Program-made: the position numbers and the translations under genes | DNA from: WHSO01 sp963732875 | GTDB taxonomy: Bacteria > Pseudomonadota > Alphaproteobacteria > SMXQ01 | Assembly (NCBI GenBank): GCA_963732875.1 | Contig: CAVTBD010000002.1 | Coordinates: 1,302,001 to 1,366,000 of the forward strand | Direction of reading: 5' to 3' | Length of the DNA: 64,000 nt | Notes under the pieces: generated by a model | Databases searched by the model: none | Told to the model about the DNA's origin: nothing | Seen by the model: the letters and a program-made list of their open reading frames with translations, nothing else | Part shown: positions 15,955-23,176 of the stretch, piece by piece | How the letters are laid out: the number at the start of each line of letters is the position of its first letter | Position numbering within the stretch: the first letter of the stretch is position 1

Positions 15955-16622
15955 GAGCAGGCAAATCCATCCTGTCTAACGCCGAGATTCATGTAGGAAA
16001 AAGATTTGTAGCAAACATAGATATTTCTAATTTTTTCGGATCCATAAAACAGCAGGAAATTTATACGTTTCTTCAAACACACGGGTTCAAACACCGAGAA
16101 GCAAAGCTTCTTTCTTCATTGGTATGTAAAAGTGGCGCGCTCCCCCAAGGGGCTCCGACAAGCCCAGTTCTTACGAACGCATATCTACATCGGTTCGATG
16201 AAGATATGACCCTTCTAGCGCTATCCAAAGACATCAGTTACAGCCGATACGCAGATGACATGACCTTCAGTGGCAATGACAAGCAACCGATTAAAGACAT
16301 TATTGAGAGTGCTCATTTGCTATTGCTGCAAAATTACGGGCTAAATCTCAACAAGACAAAAACAAGGATTGCCAGCGCTCACAGCCAGCAACGAGTCACG
16401 GGATTAGTAGTTAACGAAAAAGCTGCCCCTCCTCGCGAATTGCGTAGACGCATTCGGGCAGAGTTTCATAACGCGACAAAAGATCCAAAAATTTCAAAGG
16501 CAAAAATAGCGCACCTTCGTGGTGTTTTAGCTTTCCTCAACATGTTTCCCGCACTCGCACAGTCCAGCACCGTCGAACGTTGCAAAAAACAGATAGAAGA
16601 AATCGCCAACAACCAGACGTGA
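15955..16622 (+). pseudogene. Retron reverse transcriptase, 3' part
   Basis: Carries the catalytic core of a retron-type RT. NAEIH at 15978-15992 is the retron NAxxH motif. FVANIDISNFFGSI holds the first catalytic Asp, LPQGAPTSPVLTNA the QGxxxSP motif, and YADDMTFS (16248-16271) the two metal-binding Asps. VTG at 16395-16403 is the retron-specific thumb/Y motif. The C-terminal ~70 residues form the helical thumb. No promoter or start was recognised, apart from possible read-out from the IS. With the 5' part it makes a 488-residue frame, or 317 from ATG 14751. All motifs remain intact, so excision of the IS could restore function. Confidence 0.88.
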
Positions 16623-16648
16623 CCAACGGAGCAGTTAAGTAAGCTCCC

Positions 16649-16732
16649 TCACCCCACCCACGCCCACAGCACGTCCTCGATCCTTTCCGCGCCGGTCGCC
16701 CGCATGACGCGGCGGTCGAAGCCGAGGGCGCT
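16649..16732 (-). repeat. Duplicate of the epmA 3' end (candidate attachment site)
   Basis: 84 bases match the end of epmA at 20229-20312 with 7 differences; the first 35 bases are identical. Read leftward it still encodes ALGFDRRVMRATGAERIEDV followed by LWAWVG and a stop. The pair flanks the 3.6-kb mer/cupredoxin segment as direct repeats, as expected for integration into a gene's 3' end. Confidence 0.75.
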
Positions 16733-16734
16733 GC

Positions 16735-16953
16735 CTAACAGCAGCCCGTGGCGGTGCCGGATGCGCGCGCCGCCTGGACCGGCGGGCACGGCACCGAGCC
16801 GTAGGAGCAATAGACGCAGCAATCGCCCGGCCGGGGCCGCAACACGGTCCCGCACCCCTTGCACGCGTAGAAGAACTGGCAGGAATCGGTCGGCATGGTT
16901 TCCCGCTCCGCATGGCCGCAGGCGGGACAGGTGATGGTCGCGCGAAGCTCCAT
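16735..16953 (-). CDS. GDCCVxC-domain small protein of the mer operon
   Basis: 72 residues with a CPACGH knuckle near residue 9, FYACKGCG near 29, and the family motif GDCCVYCSYGSVPCPP near 43, ending in CC. The family is recognised in mer loci; some members place selenocysteine in the motif, but here all positions are Cys. It presumably binds mercury or another soft metal in the cytoplasm (inference). The start overlaps the merP stop by one base (TGATG), so it is the last gene of the leftward mer operon. Its stop lies 3 bases from the epmA duplicate. Confidence 0.8.
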   Translation of the reverse strand: MELRATITCPACGHAERETMPTDSCQFFYACKGCGTVLRPRPGDCCVYCSYGSVPCPPVQAARASGTATGCC

Positions 16954-17297
16954 CAGTTCCCGACCTTCGCCGGCCGTGCCGGATAGCCGGCGTTGGTCGA
17001 AGCCGCCGCCACCTCCGCCGCCGAGGCCAGCGACGGATCGAACACGACCGTCGCCGTCCGGGTGTTGAAATCGACCGCCACGGACCTGACGCCCGCGACA
17101 CGTTCCATCGCCTTCTTCACCGTCACGGGGCACAGCGCGCAGGTCATGTTCCCGACGGCAAAAGTGACGGTCCGCTCGTGGGCCGCCGCCGGCCGCATCG
17201 GGCTGGCCGCCCGGGCGACCGCAAGCGTGCCCGGCAGCGCAAGGCCGGTCGCCAGCAGCGCCGTCGCGGCGGCAAGGATCATTGGTCGTTTCCCCAT
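16953..17297 (-). CDS. merP: Periplasmic mercury-binding protein MerP
   Basis: 114 residues: a signal peptide (MGKRPM, a hydrophobic run to about residue 30 with AVARA), then a heavy-metal-associated domain with the metal pair in NMTCALCP. MerP normally has GMTC; here it is NMTC. The rest of the ferredoxin-like fold follows (VTVKKAMERVAGVRSVAVDF, TATVVFDP). MerP captures Hg(II) in the periplasm and passes it to MerT. The gene starts 9 bases after merT ends and overlaps the GDCCVxC gene. Confidence 0.92.
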   Translation of the reverse strand: MGKRPMILAAATALLATGLALPGTLAVARAASPMRPAAAHERTVTFAVGNMTCALCPVTVKKAMERVAGVRSVAVDFNTRTATVVFDPSLASAAEVAAASTNAGYPARPAKVGN

Positions 17298-17306
17298 GTC
17301 GATCTC

Positions 17307-17714
17307 CTAATAGAACAACGGCGCCCAGCAACCGACGGTGGCGGCGAGCAGCGCCAGCACCGTTCCCGTCCACAGGGCCGCCCGGGTCGCCATCACCGAT
17401 GCCGGGCGACCGCGACCGGGGCCCGCCGGGCACGCCTTCGCCGTCCCCGCCCGGCCGTAGGCGAGCCAGAACCCGGCGCCGAGGAACAGCGCCGTCGCCC
17501 CCAGAAAATACGGCTTGTAGGGCGCGAGCGCCGTCAGGTTGCCGATCCACGCGCCGCCGACGCCGAGCGTGACCAGCACCAGCGGCACGATGCAGCAACT
17601 CGACGCCAGGACGCCGCCCAGCACCCCGCCCGCGGCGAGCAGCCGGGCGCCCGCCGCCTGCCGCGCCCAGCGGTCCGCCGGCGGCGTTGCCGCCCCGGTC
17701 TCAGGGGCCGACAT
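17307..17714 (-). CDS. merT: Mercuric transport protein MerT
   Basis: 135 residues from ATG 17714 (MSAPETGAA); a longer in-frame start at 17756 would overlap the upstream gene more. Three TM segments are visible, with the Hg-binding Cys pair in the first (LASSCCIVPLVLVTLGVGG) and the typical LAPYKPYFLGATALFLG. The cytoplasmic loop has a single ACPAG Cys rather than two, and the last TM has a Cys (VGCWAPLF). MerT moves Hg(II) from MerP across the inner membrane. The start overlaps the end of the upstream membrane-protein gene by 14 bases. Confidence 0.92.
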   Translation of the reverse strand: MSAPETGAATPPADRWARQAAGARLLAAGGVLGGVLASSCCIVPLVLVTLGVGGAWIGNLTALAPYKPYFLGATALFLGAGFWLAYGRAGTAKACPAGPGRGRPASVMATRAALWTGTVLALLAATVGCWAPLFY

Positions 17715-18183
17715 GGCGCGCCTCCCCGGCTTCGGCGGCGCCCCGGCCGAAGGCAAGGCGGCAGAGGCCCCACAGGAAGATCGCGAACAGCAGGTGCGGC
17801 ACCGCCGCGGCCACGATCAGCCTGGGCGTCACCGCCAGGCCGAGAAAACCCCAGCCGACCAGCGGGAAGAAGAACACCAGCGCCAGGACCCAGAGCCCGG
17901 CCGCGAGCCAGAACGCGCGCGCGAAAGTGAGCGCGTCGCGGAACAGCACCACGTAGACGGCGGTGAACAGGACCACCCAGGCGGTGTGGAACAGCAGCCC
18001 CACGGGCAGCGGGAGAGTTCTGCCCAGCAGGGTTTCGGCGAAGGCGAGGGCGACCGGCTTCGGGAACGGCGAGATGCCGGCCTTTAGCGCGGCGACCGAG
18101 ATCGCCGCCGTGAGCGCGGCGACGCCGACGCCGACCGCGACGGTCCAGGCCCATTCCTTCGGGGTTAGCCGATGGACATGCAT
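17701..18183 (-). CDS. Uncharacterised membrane protein, first gene of mer operon
   Basis: 160 residues with four or five TM helices (WTVAVGVGVAALTAAISVAA; LPVGLLFHTAWVVLFTAVYV; FWLAAGLWVLALVFFF; LIVAAAVPHLLFAIFLWGL). There are no Cys residues, unlike MerT, MerC, MerE or MerF, so it should not handle Hg(II) through thiols. It is the promoter-proximal gene, just downstream of the mer operator, and overlaps merT. It is not recognised. It might be a transport accessory, or an unrelated gene captured under mer control. Confidence 0.6.
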   Translation of the reverse strand: MHVHRLTPKEWAWTVAVGVGVAALTAAISVAALKAGISPFPKPVALAFAETLLGRTLPLPVGLLFHTAWVVLFTAVYVVLFRDALTFARAFWLAAGLWVLALVFFFPLVGWGFLGLAVTPRLIVAAAVPHLLFAIFLWGLCRLAFGRGAAEAGEARHVGP

Positions 18184-18263
18184 TGTCGTCTCCTTTCGGT
18201 CCGGGGCCGCGCGGTCGCGCCCGTTGACCCTGCGGCCCCTTGCAATTTCGTCCAGTCCCGGCC

Positions 18264-18294
18264 ACCATAAAGCCTGTAGCTACTACAGGCTCAA
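18264..18294 (-). promoter_or_regulatory. MerR-type operator/promoter
   Basis: On the minus strand: -35 TTGAGC (18294-18289), a 19-base spacer, and -10 TATGGT (18269-18264). The spacer holds the perfect dyad GCCTGTAG-CTA-CTACAGGC (18272-18290). A 19-base spacer with a central dyad is the hallmark of promoters untwisted by MerR-family activators. Confidence 0.8.
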
Positions 18295-18337
18295 GGGGGT
18301 CGCCCGGATGGGGAGATCAACACATCGTGAAACGAAC

Positions 18338-18751
18338 ATGACCCGCGGAGAGCTGGCGCGCCGGACCGGCTGCAACATGGAAACGGTCCGCTACTACGAG
18401 AAGATCGGCCTGATGCCGGATCCCGGGCGCGCGGACAACGGCTATCGCCGGTACCGGGGACGCGACGAGGACCGCCTGCGCTTCATTATCCGGGGGCGCG
18501 AGCTCGGCTTTTCCATCGACGGCATCAGGGGCCTGCTCGACCTCGTCGACCACCGGGCGGTGTCGTGCGCGGACGTGAAGGCGATCGCGGAGGTCCATCT
18601 CGAGGAGGTGCGGCGGAAGGTCGCGGACCTGCGCCGCATCGAGCGGGTGCTGGCCGACACGACGAAGTGCTGCAGCGGCGCGGAAGTGCCGGAATGCCCG
18701 CTGATCAATTCGCTGTTCGCCGGCGGCCCGGTGCCCGGCGGCGGGCGCTGA
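18338..18751 (+). CDS. merR: Mercury-responsive regulator MerR
   Basis: 137 residues from ATG 18338; ATG 18308 would add ten unlikely residues. The MerR winged helix (GELARRTGCNMETVRYYEKIGL) is followed by the dimerisation helix and three metal-ligand Cys at the Hg-MerR positions: VSCADVK, TTKCCSG and PECPLI. It represses and, with Hg(II), activates the divergent mer promoter, whose dyad lies 48 bases upstream. Transcribed opposite to the mer structural genes, the usual arrangement. Confidence 0.9.
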   Translation: MTRGELARRTGCNMETVRYYEKIGLMPDPGRADNGYRRYRGRDEDRLRFIIRGRELGFSIDGIRGLLDLVDHRAVSCADVKAIAEVHLEEVRRKVADLRRIERVLADTTKCCSGAEVPECPLINSLFAGGPVPGGGR

Positions 18752-18923
18752 CCGGCTTCCCGTCGGCCTCGGCGCCGCCGCCACAACGGCGGGACACTTT
18801 CCACCGTTCAACTTTTCGTGAGGGTAACCGCCGTGCGGGAACGGCGGAAGGCCTTGCCCGGTGACGTTTCCGGCCGCTTCGGCGCGTCGGCAGCCGGAAA
18901 CCGTCGATGTTCGGAGCTCTATT

Positions 18924-18972
18924 GCAAATGCCTCGCAGTTGCTATAGAGACACGCAACTGACACTCATTTGC
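18924..18972 (+). promoter_or_regulatory. Tandem Fur-like boxes
   Basis: GCAAATGCCTCGCAGTTGC (18924-18942) and GCAACTGACACTCATTTGC (18954-18972) are two 19-base near-palindromes with 8-base arms (7/8 matching), 30 bases apart. They resemble alphaproteobacterial Fur-family sites. TATAGAG between them could be a -10 box. The second ends 16 bases before the cupredoxin start. The rest of 18752-18923 holds nothing recognised. Confidence 0.6.
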
Positions 18973-18988
18973 AAAAAACGAGGCTTCC

Positions 18989-19345
18989 ATGCATCCCGCC
19001 TTCCGGCTTCTCCCCCGTCTCGCCCTCGCGACGCTGGCGCTGGGACTGGCCATCGCCGTGTCGCCCGCCGCCATGGCCGACGACCCGAGCTTCGAGCTCA
19101 CCATCCGCAATCACCGCTTCGAGCCGGAATCCCTGCAGGTTCCCGCCGGCCGGAAAATCAGGCTCGTGGTCCATAACGCCGATCCCACCGCCGAGGAATT
19201 CGAGAGCTACGAGCTCAACCGGGAAAAGGTCATCGCGGGCAACAGCAAGGGCATCGTCTACATCGGCCCGCTGGACGCCGGCACCTACCCGTTCTTCGGC
19301 GACTTCCATCAGAAGACGGCCAAGGGCCGGATCGTGGCGAAGTAG
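18989..19345 (+). CDS. Periplasmic cupredoxin-domain protein
   Basis: 118 residues: a signal peptide to about residue 30 (AAMADD), then a single cupredoxin beta-sandwich (FELTIRNHRFEPESLQVPAG; IRLVVHNADPTAEEFESYEL; GTYPFFGDFHQKTAKGRI). This is the EfeO/FtrB-like cupredoxin type often linked to iron uptake with P19/FTR1 proteins. Candidate ligands are Glu/Tyr/His/Met-poor, so it is not a classic blue-copper site. The preceding Fur-like boxes support iron control. No permease follows; only an outer-membrane-like gene does. Confidence 0.8.
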   Translation: MHPAFRLLPRLALATLALGLAIAVSPAAMADDPSFELTIRNHRFEPESLQVPAGRKIRLVVHNADPTAEEFESYELNREKVIAGNSKGIVYIGPLDAGTYPFFGDFHQKTAKGRIVAK

Positions 19346-19430
19346 CCGCTTCCGTTCCGGTCCGTCCGCTACCGCGCCCGGACCGCATTTCAGTCCGACT
19401 TCATCATCATCCTGATCATTGGGGGAAATC

Positions 19431-20222
19431 ATGTACCTGCCGCGCAAACAGACGACGTGCGTTCCGACACGGGCCGCCGCCGTCGCCGCTGCCGTCCTGG
19501 CGATGTGGTCGCCGGGCATCCTGCATCGGGCCCAGGCCGAGGACCTGAAGGTCTATTCACCGATCGTCGAGGAAGGCGAGATCGCCTTCGAAGCGCGGGG
19601 CAACGTCGCCATCGACAGCGATCCCGCCAAGCGCGGCGCGGAAAACCAGCACTACGAACTGGAATACACGCCGACGTCCTACTGGCACACGGCGCTGATC
19701 GGCGTGGTCGAAAAGGAAGCCGAAGGCAACCACAAGTTCACGGCGACGGCGTGGGAGAACATCTTCCAGCTCTTCCCCCAGGGCCAGCAGTGGCTCGACC
19801 TCGGCCTGTACGTGGAATACGAGCAGGCGACCCAGCCGGGCGCGCCCAACGCGCTCGAATGGAAGATCCTGGCCGAGAAGAACGTCGGGCCGCTGACGTT
19901 CACCGTCAACCCGATCTTCGAGAACGAGATCGGGACGAATGCCCACAAGTCCACGGAGTTCAAGTATGCCGCGCGGGCGAAATGGCGCCTGATGCCGAAG
20001 CTCGAGCCGGCCATCGAGGCCTACGGCGACTTCGGCGAGATCGCGCACCCGGATTCGTCACGCGCGCAGCGCCACCAGATCGGCCCGGTCTTCCTCGGAA
20101 AGTTCGACCTCGGCGATGCCGGCATCCTGAAGTACGAGGCCGGCTATCTGTTCGGGCTCACCAGTGAAGGCAGCCCCGACGGCGCCTTCAAGTGGCTGCT
20201 GGAGTTCGAACGTCACTTCTGA
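19431..20222 (+). CDS. Outer-membrane beta-barrel-like protein
   Basis: 263 residues from ATG 19431, with GGGGGAA 4 bases upstream. A long signal peptide (about residues 1-37, ending AQAED) is followed by alternating-strand sequence (YELEYTPTSYWHTALIGVVE; LDLGLYVEYEQA; FTVNPIFENEIG; EFKYAARAKWRL; LKYEAGYLFGL) ending in an aromatic residue (ERHF), the usual outer-membrane targeting end. No family is named with confidence. It shares the Fur-like promoter with the cupredoxin gene 86 bases upstream, suggesting a metal-uptake role. It ends 6 bases before the epmA stop (convergent). Confidence 0.65.
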   Translation: MYLPRKQTTCVPTRAAAVAAAVLAMWSPGILHRAQAEDLKVYSPIVEEGEIAFEARGNVAIDSDPAKRGAENQHYELEYTPTSYWHTALIGVVEKEAEGNHKFTATAWENIFQLFPQGQQWLDLGLYVEYEQATQPGAPNALEWKILAEKNVGPLTFTVNPIFENEIGTNAHKSTEFKYAARAKWRLMPKLEPAIEAYGDFGEIAHPDSSRAQRHQIGPVFLGKFDLGDAGILKYEAGYLFGLTSEGSPDGAFKWLLEFERHF

Positions 20223-20228
20223 GTCGGC

Positions 20229-21314
20229 TCACCCCACCCACGCCCACAGCACGTCCTCGATCCGCTCGGCGCCGGTCGCCAGCATGACGAGGCGGTCGAA
20301 GCCGAGCGCGATACCCGACGCTTCCGGCATGCGCGCGAGCGCCTCCAGGAAATCCTCGTCGATCGGATAGCTCTCGCCGTAGAGGCGGCGCTTCCTCGCC
20401 TGGTCGGCCTCGAAGCGCCTGCGCTGCTCGGCAACGTCGGTGAGCTCGCCGAAGCCGTTGGCGAGCTCGACGCCCGCGACGTAGAGCTCGAACCGCTCGG
20501 CGAGGCGCGGGTCGGCCGGGTTGGGCCGCGCCAGCGCCGCCATGGAGACGGGCCAGTCCACCAGCGCGGTCGGCGCGCCGATGCCGAGGTTGGGCTCGAT
20601 GCGCGCGAGGAAGATGTGGAAGAAGCAGGTCTTCCCACTCGCCGCCCTCGGGCAATTTGTGGCCCGCCGCCGTGGCCGCCTTGCGCAACAACTCCGTGTC
20701 CGGGTGGCGCGGGTCGGGCGCGGTCGGCGAGGATGTCGAGCCCGGCGTATTTGCGGAACGCGGCAGCGACCGAGAGCGCGCGCACGCCCTTGCGAGGATC
20801 GCAGGTCCTGCCGTGCCGGCGCAGGCCCGGCCCGCGCAGAGGCTCCGGCACCGCCTCCCATGCCGCGCGCAGCAGCGCCCCGCAATCGGACAGCAGCGCA
20901 TTGCAATCGTCGCCCGCGCGGTACCATTCCAGCATGGTGAACTCGGGATGATGGGTGGCCGAGCGCTCGCCGTCGCGGAACGTGCGCGCGAGCTGGAAGA
21001 TGCGCGGCTCGCCCGCCGCCAGCAGCTTCTTCATGGCGAACTCGGGCGAGGTGTGAAGATACATCGGGCGCGATGCGTCCTCGAACGGCTCGTGCAGGTC
21101 GGTTTTGAAGGCGCGCAGGTGCGGCTCCAGGCCGGGCGAGACCTGGAGCGCCGGGGTCTCCACCTCGGCGAAGCCCTGGGCCGCGAACCAGCCGCGCACG
21201 GCGGCGGTGAAGGTGCGCGCGCGCGGCGAGGTACGGGCGGCGCCGGGCGAAGGCGTCGCGGTCCCACCATCGTGGCGCGGCGGGGGGAACGGAAGGCGGT
21301 GTCGGCGCAGTCAT
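20229..21314 (-). CDS. epmA: EF-P--(R)-beta-lysine ligase EpmA (frameshifted in this sequence)
   Basis: A lysyl-tRNA-synthetase-like enzyme that attaches beta-lysine to EF-P. From ATG 21314 (MTAPTPPS) the class II core is readable in pieces: GWFAAQGFAEVETPALQVSPG, LHTSPEFAMKKLLAAG, FRDGERSATHHPEFTMLEWY, then AALDWPVS-like VDWPVSMAALAR, GVELANGFGELTD and GFDRLVMLATGAERIEDVLW at the end. At least three indels break the frame: near 21230 (two bases lost in a GCGCGC run), near 20730 and near 20635. It is divergent from epmB and efp, which complete the modification pathway. A partial copy of its 3' end lies at 16649-16732. Confidence 0.85.
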   Translation of the reverse strand: MTAPTPPSVPPAAPRWWDRDAFARRRPYLAARAHLHRRRARLVRGPGLRRGGDPGAPGLARPGAAPARLQNRPARAVRGRIAPDVSSHLARVRHEEAAGGGRAAHLPARAHVPRRRALGHPSSRVHHAGMVPRGRRLQCAAVRLRGAAARGMGGGAGASARAGPAPARQDLRSSQGRARALGRCRVPQIRRARHPRRPRPTRATRTRSCCARRPRRRATNCPRAASGKTCFFHIFLARIEPNLGIGAPTALVDWPVSMAALARPNPADPRLAERFELYVAGVELANGFGELTDVAEQRRRFEADQARKRRLYGESYPIDEDFLEALARMPEASGIALGFDRLVMLATGAERIEDVLWAWVG

Positions 21315-21871
21315 GGCCCGCACTATGCCGGGCACGGCCGGCGTTGTCAGCCGCGCTCGGGCTCGGGCGGCGGGGTCTCGGCGGGGCGCCCGGGCGGCGT
21401 CTCCGGGGGCAGGCCGGCGGGGCCTCCTCGGGGCGGCCGGGGGGCGTCTCGGGCGGCAGGCCCGGGGGCGCCTCCTCGGGCCGGTCGGCGGGAAGCCGGG
21501 CGGCACGTCGGACGGCGCGGCGCGGACAGGCCAAGGCATGAACCCGCGCGCGGGGCCGTGCATGAAGGCCGGGTTCGGGCTATTCATAGCCCCACTATGC
21601 CAAACCGGCCGCGCGCACGCCCATGACCAATCCAAATCATCGCCGCGACAACTCCCGCCTTCCTTTTTCGTCATGCCCCGGCTTGACCGGGGCATCCACA
21701 CGGCGGATGGGATTCATGGATGGCCCGGACGAGCCGGGCCATGACGGAGTGAGTGAAGCCATGACCAATCCGAAGCACCGTCCCGACGACGTCGCATCCA
21801 TTGAATCGTCACCCCCGCGAAAGCGGGGGTCCAGCCACCGTGAGAACACGTGGATTCCCGCTTGCGCGGGA
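21315..21871. other. Intergenic region between epmA and epmB
   Basis: 21345-21535 is extremely GC-rich and repetitive, with GGGGCGTCTC-, GGCGGCAGGCC- and CCTCCTCGGG-like units; read leftward it would give Pro/Glu/Arg-rich low complexity. 21668-21745 is a CGTCATGCCCC-type repeat and 21808-21878 a CCCCCGCGAAAGCGGGGGTC-type repeat. No convincing gene was seen. Both divergent promoters should lie here but were not located. Confidence 0.5.
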
Positions 21872-22929
21872 ATGACGAAGAAAACGGGGACGCTGCGCGA
21901 CGCGGAGAGCCTGTGCGAGGCCGGGCTGATCGGCGCGGGCGAGGCCCCGGCGGCGGCGCGGGTCGCGGACGCTATGCGGTCGCGGTGACGCCGCACGTGG
22001 CGGCAACGATCGACGGGGCGGCGGGCGACGACCGCGCCGCGCTCGCACGCCAGTTCGTGCCGAGCGCCGACGAGCTGCACACCGGCGCAGACGAGCTTGC
22101 CGATCCCATCGGCGACGACAGCCCATTCGCCGGTCGAGGGCATCGTGCATCGCTATCCCGACCGCGTGCTGCTGACGCCGGTGATGGCCTGCCCGGTCTA
22201 TTGCCGCTTCTGCTTCCGGCGCGAGTCGGTCGGCGCGGCGACGCGCTGACGCCGGCCCGAGCTCGCCGCGCGCTCTCACTACATCCGCGACCACGTGAAA
22301 ACTGCGAGGTGATCCTGTCCGGCGGCGATCCGCTGGCGCTGTCGCCGCGGCGGCTGCAGGCAGATCGTCGCGGCGGCGGCGTGCGATCCCGCACGTCGGA
22401 CTATCCGCGTGCACACCCGCCTGCCGGTGGCCGATCCCGCCAGGTCACGCCGGAACTGGTCGCGCGCTCACTGCGGCGAGACGCGGTCTACGTGGTGCTG
22501 CACTGCAACCACGCCGCCGAGCTGAGCCCGAGGCGACGGCGCGCCTGTGCGCGGCTGGTGGACGCGGCATCCCGATGCTGGCGCAGACCGTGCTGCTCGA
22601 AGGGCGTCAACGACGACGCGGCGACACTGGAAAAGCTGATCCGCGCGCTGATCCGCAAACCGCATCAAGCCCTACTACCTGCACCATCCCGACCTCGCCC
22701 GCGGCACCGGGCATTTCCGCAGCGGCCTCGCGCGGGCCGGGCGCTGATGCGGGCGCTTGCGCGGCCGGCTGTCGGGCATCGCCCAGCCGACCTACGTGCT
22801 CGACATCCCGGGCGGCCACGGCAAGGTGCCGGTCGGGCCGGGCTACCTGCGCAGGGCGCCGCCCCCGGGCAATGGATCGTCACCGACCCCGACGGCCACG
22901 AGCATCCCTATCCGGCGCGGGGGGAATAG
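21872..22929 (+). CDS. epmB: EF-P beta-lysylation protein EpmB / lysine 2,3-aminomutase family (heavily frameshifted)
   Basis: A radical-SAM lysine 2,3-aminomutase that makes beta-lysine for EpmA. The radical-SAM Cys cluster is seen at 22180-22225 (CPVYCRFCFRRE). Other recognisable pieces in different frames are FVPSADELHTGADELADPIGDD, CEVILSGGDPLALSPRRLQ, VHTRLPVADP, AVYVVLHCNHAAELS, KGVNDDAATLEKLIRALI, YLHHPDLARGTGHF and PTYVLDIPGGHGKVP. At least six indels are needed to read it through, many more than in its neighbours. It may be decaying, or lie in a poorly sequenced stretch. The order epmB-efp with divergent epmA argues for functional importance. Confidence 0.8.
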
Positions 22930-22946
22930 CCTCCTCCTCTCTTATC

Positions 22947-23022
22947 GTCATGCCCCGCTTCATGCGGGGCATCCAGCAACGGCGACACGGCCAGATGCCC
23001 CGGACGAGCCGGGGCATGACGG
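22947..23022. repeat. Palindromic CGTCATGCCCC intergenic repeat
   Basis: CGTCATGCCCCGCTTCATGC starts the left half; CCCCGGACGAGCCGGGGCAT followed by GACGG ends the right half. It sits between epmB and efp. Confidence 0.7.
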
Positions 23023-23176
23023 GAGAGGAAAAGGCTGCCGGGAACACCCCGCCGCGCCTTGCCGGACGGACGGCAAGCTGCTAGGTTCCCGCCCCGTTCG
23101 GCCCCCGTCCGGTTCCCCCGGTCCGGGCCGTTTCCTTCGACCCCGACACCGCCACCCGAGACCCGGTTTTCCGCCC

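Noticed and set aside
13016..16622. Group II intron or DGR as explanation of the reverse transcriptase
   Set aside because: NAxxH and VTG motifs, the ~317-residue length, and lack of maturase or endonuclease domains and of VR/TR repeats favour a retron.
16649..17101. A 150-residue leftward gene ending with the EpmA C-terminus
   Set aside because: The frame is a chance join of antisense merP/GDCCVxC sequence to the duplicated epmA end; only the last ~26 codons are EpmA-like.
21031..21534. A Pro-rich secreted protein in the GC-rich gap
   Set aside because: The frame overlaps epmA, has no signal peptide or RBS, and consists of repeat-driven Pro/Arg/Glu codons.
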